DNA from: Spisula solida
Taxonomy: Eukaryota; Mollusca; Bivalvia; Venerida; Mactridae
Length of the DNA stretch: 64,000 nt
Assembly (NCBI GenBank): GCA_947247005.1
Contig: OX365948.1
Coordinates: forward strand, 36,956,601-37,020,600
Reading direction: 5' to 3'
Below the pieces are notes generated by a model, which was not told the DNA's origin, ran no database searches, and worked only from the letters and a program-made list of their open reading frames with translations. Every line of letters starts with the position of its first letter. Positions within the stretch are counted from its first letter, which is position 1. The translations under genes were made by a program, and so were the position numbers. Of this stretch, positions 60,601 to 64,000 are shown in pieces.

Positions 60601-60775
60601 GAAATAAAACTTGACTCTGTTCTTGTATTTTATCGGTGAATTAAACACAGGCACTCGTTCGGGTGCGGAAAATTAAATCACTCGTGCTACGCACTCGTGA
60701 TTTACTTTTTCCGCATCCGAACTCCTGTCCATGTTTTATTCACCGATAAAATACGCGAACAGATTTTTATTTCTT
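60601..60775. repeat. Foldback hairpin element, copy 3
   Basis: Arms of about 66 bp: CTGTTCTTGTATTTTATCGG at 60617 pairs with CCGATAAAATACGCGAACAG ending 60762, continuing inward to GAAAATTAAATCAC against GTGATTTACTTTTTC. The loop is TCGTGCTACGCACTC. An outer extension pairs GAAATAAAA with TTTTTATTTC. The layout and the loop's CGTGCTACGCAC match copy 1 at 5424-5601. Confidence 0.9.
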
Positions 60776-61339
60776 AAGTAAAGCGAAACAACTATGCCAC
60801 GTTTGAGTCAAGATGTCAGAAATCAGGCAATTGGTTTGCTGAAAGCAGGTTTTGTCAAAACTGTTATTGCACGCTGTTTTAATTGCCATGGGCTGTTATA
60901 GCCTGCGTGATTATCATCCATTGCGAGCTAGGTGCCAAACTCTCATCAATGTAAGAGGCAGTTATACGAGATACCGAATGTGTGAATTTGTAGTGTTTTG
61001 TAGTGATAATAATTATGTTTGAATCGGTTGTTATTTGTACGGTTTAGCAGTATAGCTAGACGTAATGATTTCTGTTTTTGTATCGTAAAGTAATAAATAT
61101 TGATCTCATTTTATTTTATTTTCATAACCATGAATTCATGTTGAGTAATAAAGGGCCAAATACAGTTTTCGTTTATTTTTGTACTGACTGTACAAAATAA
61201 CAACGGGTAAGCACTGATATTCAAGGATAACATGTTAAAAGTGCTCGTCTATACTCTCATTTATTGACGGTTATAATCGCTTCTGCATGGGATGTCCGTG
61301 CTTTCATCCGTACGATGAACAATGTAACGCTTATACATC
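60776..61339. other. Intergenic, possible transposase start relic
   Basis: From 60794 the plus strand reads MPRLSQDVRNQAIGLLKAG, then F and a short stretch V-K-T-V-I-A-R. This resembles the opening helix-turn-helix of Tc1/mariner-type transposases (R..AIGLL.AG.....IA). It breaks off after about 35 codons at TAG (60899). It is likely a fragment of an old element, and no catalytic domain follows. Confidence 0.5.
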
Positions 61340-61578
61340 TACGTATTGTTTTATCAAAGCACTTACGAAAAATTAAGCTCAAATCTAAATTCTTGCAAAC
61401 TCTTTAGCAACTGCAAATTGGTGATGGATATGTTTTTTAGGAGTATTAACCGAATTAGTATAGTATTGCAGCTCCATTTACCTCACTTTTATAATTGTAA
61501 ACAAATTAGAATTTAAATTTGGTTGTAAGTTTACGATTTCCGTAAGTCCTTTTATAAAACAGTACCCTGTATATTGAA
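61340..61578. mobile_element. Miniature foldback element, copy 2
   Basis: CTACGTATTGTTTTATCAAA, GCACTTACGAAAAA at the left pairs with the reverse complement of TTTCCGTAAGTCC, TTTTATAAAACAGTACC at the right. It is related to 22501-22760 but with a different interior. Confidence 0.6.
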
Positions 61579-61762
61579 ACGTTCGTAAATTATGAAATGA
61601 CATGTCTGGCGATAATATTTATATGTTGCATTACTGTCGATTCAATAAGTAATACTATAGTGCGTTCAAAGTCAAACTAGAATCAACTCGCCTGCCAGGT
61701 AAACTTTAAATGTGTTTGATATCTTGAATCGTGTTCAAAGCGCATCACATACATCAAAGGCG

Positions 61763-61840
61763 ATGTGGTGTAGTGGATACGCACACTTCCTACAAGTTTC
61801 AATTTTATTCCTAGTTGTAGGTTCGATCCCCACAATATTT
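61763..61840 (+). mobile_element. tRNA-like SINE head relic
   Basis: GGCGATGTGGTGTAGTGGAT supplies an A box (TGGTGTAGTGG) and GGTTCGATCCC a perfect B box 45 bases on. Acceptor and T-stem pairing are poor, so it is not called as a tRNA gene. It resembles 51424-51500. Confidence 0.5.
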
Positions 61841-64000
61841 TTATCACATGTTTATTTCACGATTTGGTTATTCGACTTGCAAAAAGTCGCATTTCCAGCT
61901 GATTTCCAGCCAGCAGTGAGTTGGATATTCGACTTCACAATCACCCTCATATCACTCAAGATTCATCTATGGTGTTGAACTTGTATGTGTACGACTAAAA
62001 ACTAAGCCAAGAACATAAAGTTTTCTAACATTGATCTACACAATGCACAAGCACCTATGTCGGCAAAACGCAATGGGTCCGGTTTAACGACACGGGTCCG
62101 GCTAACGTAACGAAAATGATCCGGCTAAAAATGGTGGATATCAACAAAAATCAGCAGGTGAGTGTAACATTTTTGCGTATTTTGTATTGTTATTCTTGAA
62201 TTCTGAAGACAGGAATACTCTTACGGAATGCCCACGTTTGTCCAGCAAGCTCGTAGCTACTTCGTCGCCTGAAAAACGATTTGTCGTATCTACCTTTTTG
62301 TAGTTTTGAGATATTGGCGTTTAAAGTTTTGAAATGATATAACTTTTTCACCTTATAGGATTTTTCAGAGATTTCAACACCACTTATTGTGTTTTGTTTC
62401 TCCCCTTCATCATGCGCAGTATCTAGCCGTTTGCATGAGCCGTTTGATTAGAAATGTGACTTTTATGTTCGGACATACGACAAATTTGTAACATTTTTAC
62501 ACAAAATGTTAAAACCAAAGTGTCACATTGGATATATGACATTTCGAGTCTTTATCATCGCATCTTTAAGGCACTTACGACAGTTTGGTTTTGAAAATTT
62601 AAAATAACTTCAAACAGAAAATGATTGAACATGTAGCAAATAATGTTAAAATCAAAACAAAATAAACAGTGATAACATCAAAAAATCATTACACTTGACT
62701 ATTTTTAAGAGCGCATTAATGCTAAATTAATTCAAATATAATAATTTAATAATGCTAATTAACACTGTCATGATAATAACTATTTAAAATGAAAACAAAC
62801 ATGAACATGAAATATGATTTTACATGTATATACCTCGTAATTGCCATTTTAATTAGTTTATATTTATATTTAAGTGTTTATTATTAAAACATTCTAAGGA
62901 ATAGAAAGGTTCAAACAATATTTATCTTCATTAAAACTGTCAATTAGAAGTACAGAAGTTATCATTATGTGTTAGTTACAATATCAAATATTCTGCCATT
63001 AGAAATTAAACCAACCATAGTAGACATTGCAAAAGAAAACAACATGAACTATTATCGCATTATCTATATTGCAGTTATCGTTCCTTCTTCGTGTATTATA
63101 CATTTTAGTCACTGTCATTCAAGATCCAAATGTGTTGAAAGATACTTCTTCTATCCACCATTGAAATATTTGAACTACTAAATACAATGCCAGATACATC
63201 CAAAACTTTCAATTCAATGGTTGGGGTTATATTTGCAACTATAGTTGGTGCAATATTGTCGAATTATAGGTACAACTGATCAAGTTTTCAGCAATAAGTT
63301 ATTACATGAATGACGTCATCGAGATTATTTCTGCAAGAGCTCAAATTCAGAACATTCGGATTAGATATGTTTATGAGAAACCCAAGGGCTGATGTTGGAC
63401 TTTCACTCAGATCTAGCCAATACAAACTTGCGGAGTTCAATTCAGTTGCCAGAATGAAATCCGACTCAGGAACCGAGCACTAAAATACACTACTTGGAGG
63501 CAGCAAAATTCGTAGAAATTCGAAAAAATGTGCTAAAATGTTTGAAAATACAACGGATTATTGAGAGTCACATTAATAGATCCGTTGAATTGAAATCATG
63601 ATAATGCCAATGTATTGAATTCGTCAAAATAACTTCATTAAGTTTGCTAGGCAAGTTCTGTTAATTTACGTCAATAACTCATGTAGTTCAATATTAGGAA
63701 TAATTTTCACGCCGATGTGCTCCTGTAGATCAACCAGGGTGAAAGAACATATTGACAACCAGAAATATCAAACTTTTTGTGAAGTATACATGTTAATTCA
63801 TTTGCGATTCACACAATACCCATGGTTTTGATACATTGTTGCTACAAAAAGATTTGTCTATCCAAATCTAAGAATGCTGTAACAGACATGCATAGGTAAA
63901 CCAAGCATATGCAAGTTATATGCACTAATTATACTAAAACGTATTATGCATGAGAAAAACACACAATAATTGCAGTCAATACAATGTCTCTTAGGAAGGT
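61841..64000. other. Intergenic, nothing recognised
   Basis: AT-rich. At 62067-62135 a short phrase GGGTCCGGYTTAACG is repeated imperfectly two or three times. The open frame at 62969-63181 has no recognisable domain. No RNA gene or further exon is supported up to the window edge. Confidence 0.45.

Noticed and set aside
61763..61840. Functional tRNA gene
   Set aside because: The A and B boxes fit, but the acceptor and T stems do not pair. A SINE head is the better reading. The same applies to 51424-51500 and 34117-34185.

Overview
The window looks like nuclear DNA from a lophotrochozoan animal, most likely a bivalve mollusc. Coding exons are sparse and interrupted by GT-AG introns. The background is AT-rich and packed with short DNA transposons. 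There is an intronless Toll-like receptor of the kind expanded in bivalves, and many copies of a dispersed repeat rich in AGGTCA/TGACCT, which I associate with bivalve genomes. The species cannot be fixed from the sequence alone.

Layout. 0-5 kb: degenerate tandem repeats (88-bp and ~150-bp periods) and dispersed repeats. 5.2-13.3 kb: exon remnants of the first nucleotide-binding domain of an ABCA-type lipid transporter. Splice sites and phases are still readable, but stops, frameshifts and a Walker A Lys-to-Asn change make it a pseudogene. Its introns hold a terminal-inverted-repeat (TIR) element, a 54-bp minisatellite, foldback hairpins and AGGTCA-rich repeats. 13.98-39.35 kb: a satellite-dominated block. 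A unit (here X-Y-Z plus a 46-bp satellite array) occurs twice in direct tandem. Comparing the two units exposes two transposon insertions with clean target duplications: 601 bp with TA, and 4.8 kb with ATAAT. The second unit expands into about 16 kb of 46-bp satellite in two subfamilies with ~1.36-kb higher-order repeats, itself split by a 2.8-kb TIR element with an ATAT duplication. 39.7-41.1 kb: another AGGTCA-rich element. 41.4-44.9 kb: a broken DUF6589-like gene. 45.4-49.1 kb: a decayed, 5'-truncated LINE on the minus strand carrying an 895-bp inserted element. 49.8-55.25 kb: two facing arrays of 20-bp near-palindromic units that seem to be the subterminal regions of a ~4.4-4.9-kb element. 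56.1-58.8 kb: the only clearly intact gene, a Toll-like receptor on the minus strand. 58.8-64 kb: mostly featureless, with a foldback hairpin, one miniature element and a tRNA-like SINE relic.

Functionally only the Toll-like receptor looks alive: leucine-rich-repeat ectodomain, one membrane span, cytoplasmic TIR signalling domain. The rest is a layered record of mobile-element insertion, tandem amplification and gene decay. The most unusual structures are the 20-bp palindromic-unit arrays and the two-subfamily 46-bp satellite with its higher-order organisation. Repeat boundaries without a stated target duplication are approximate, and all family names come from reading motifs, not from database searches.
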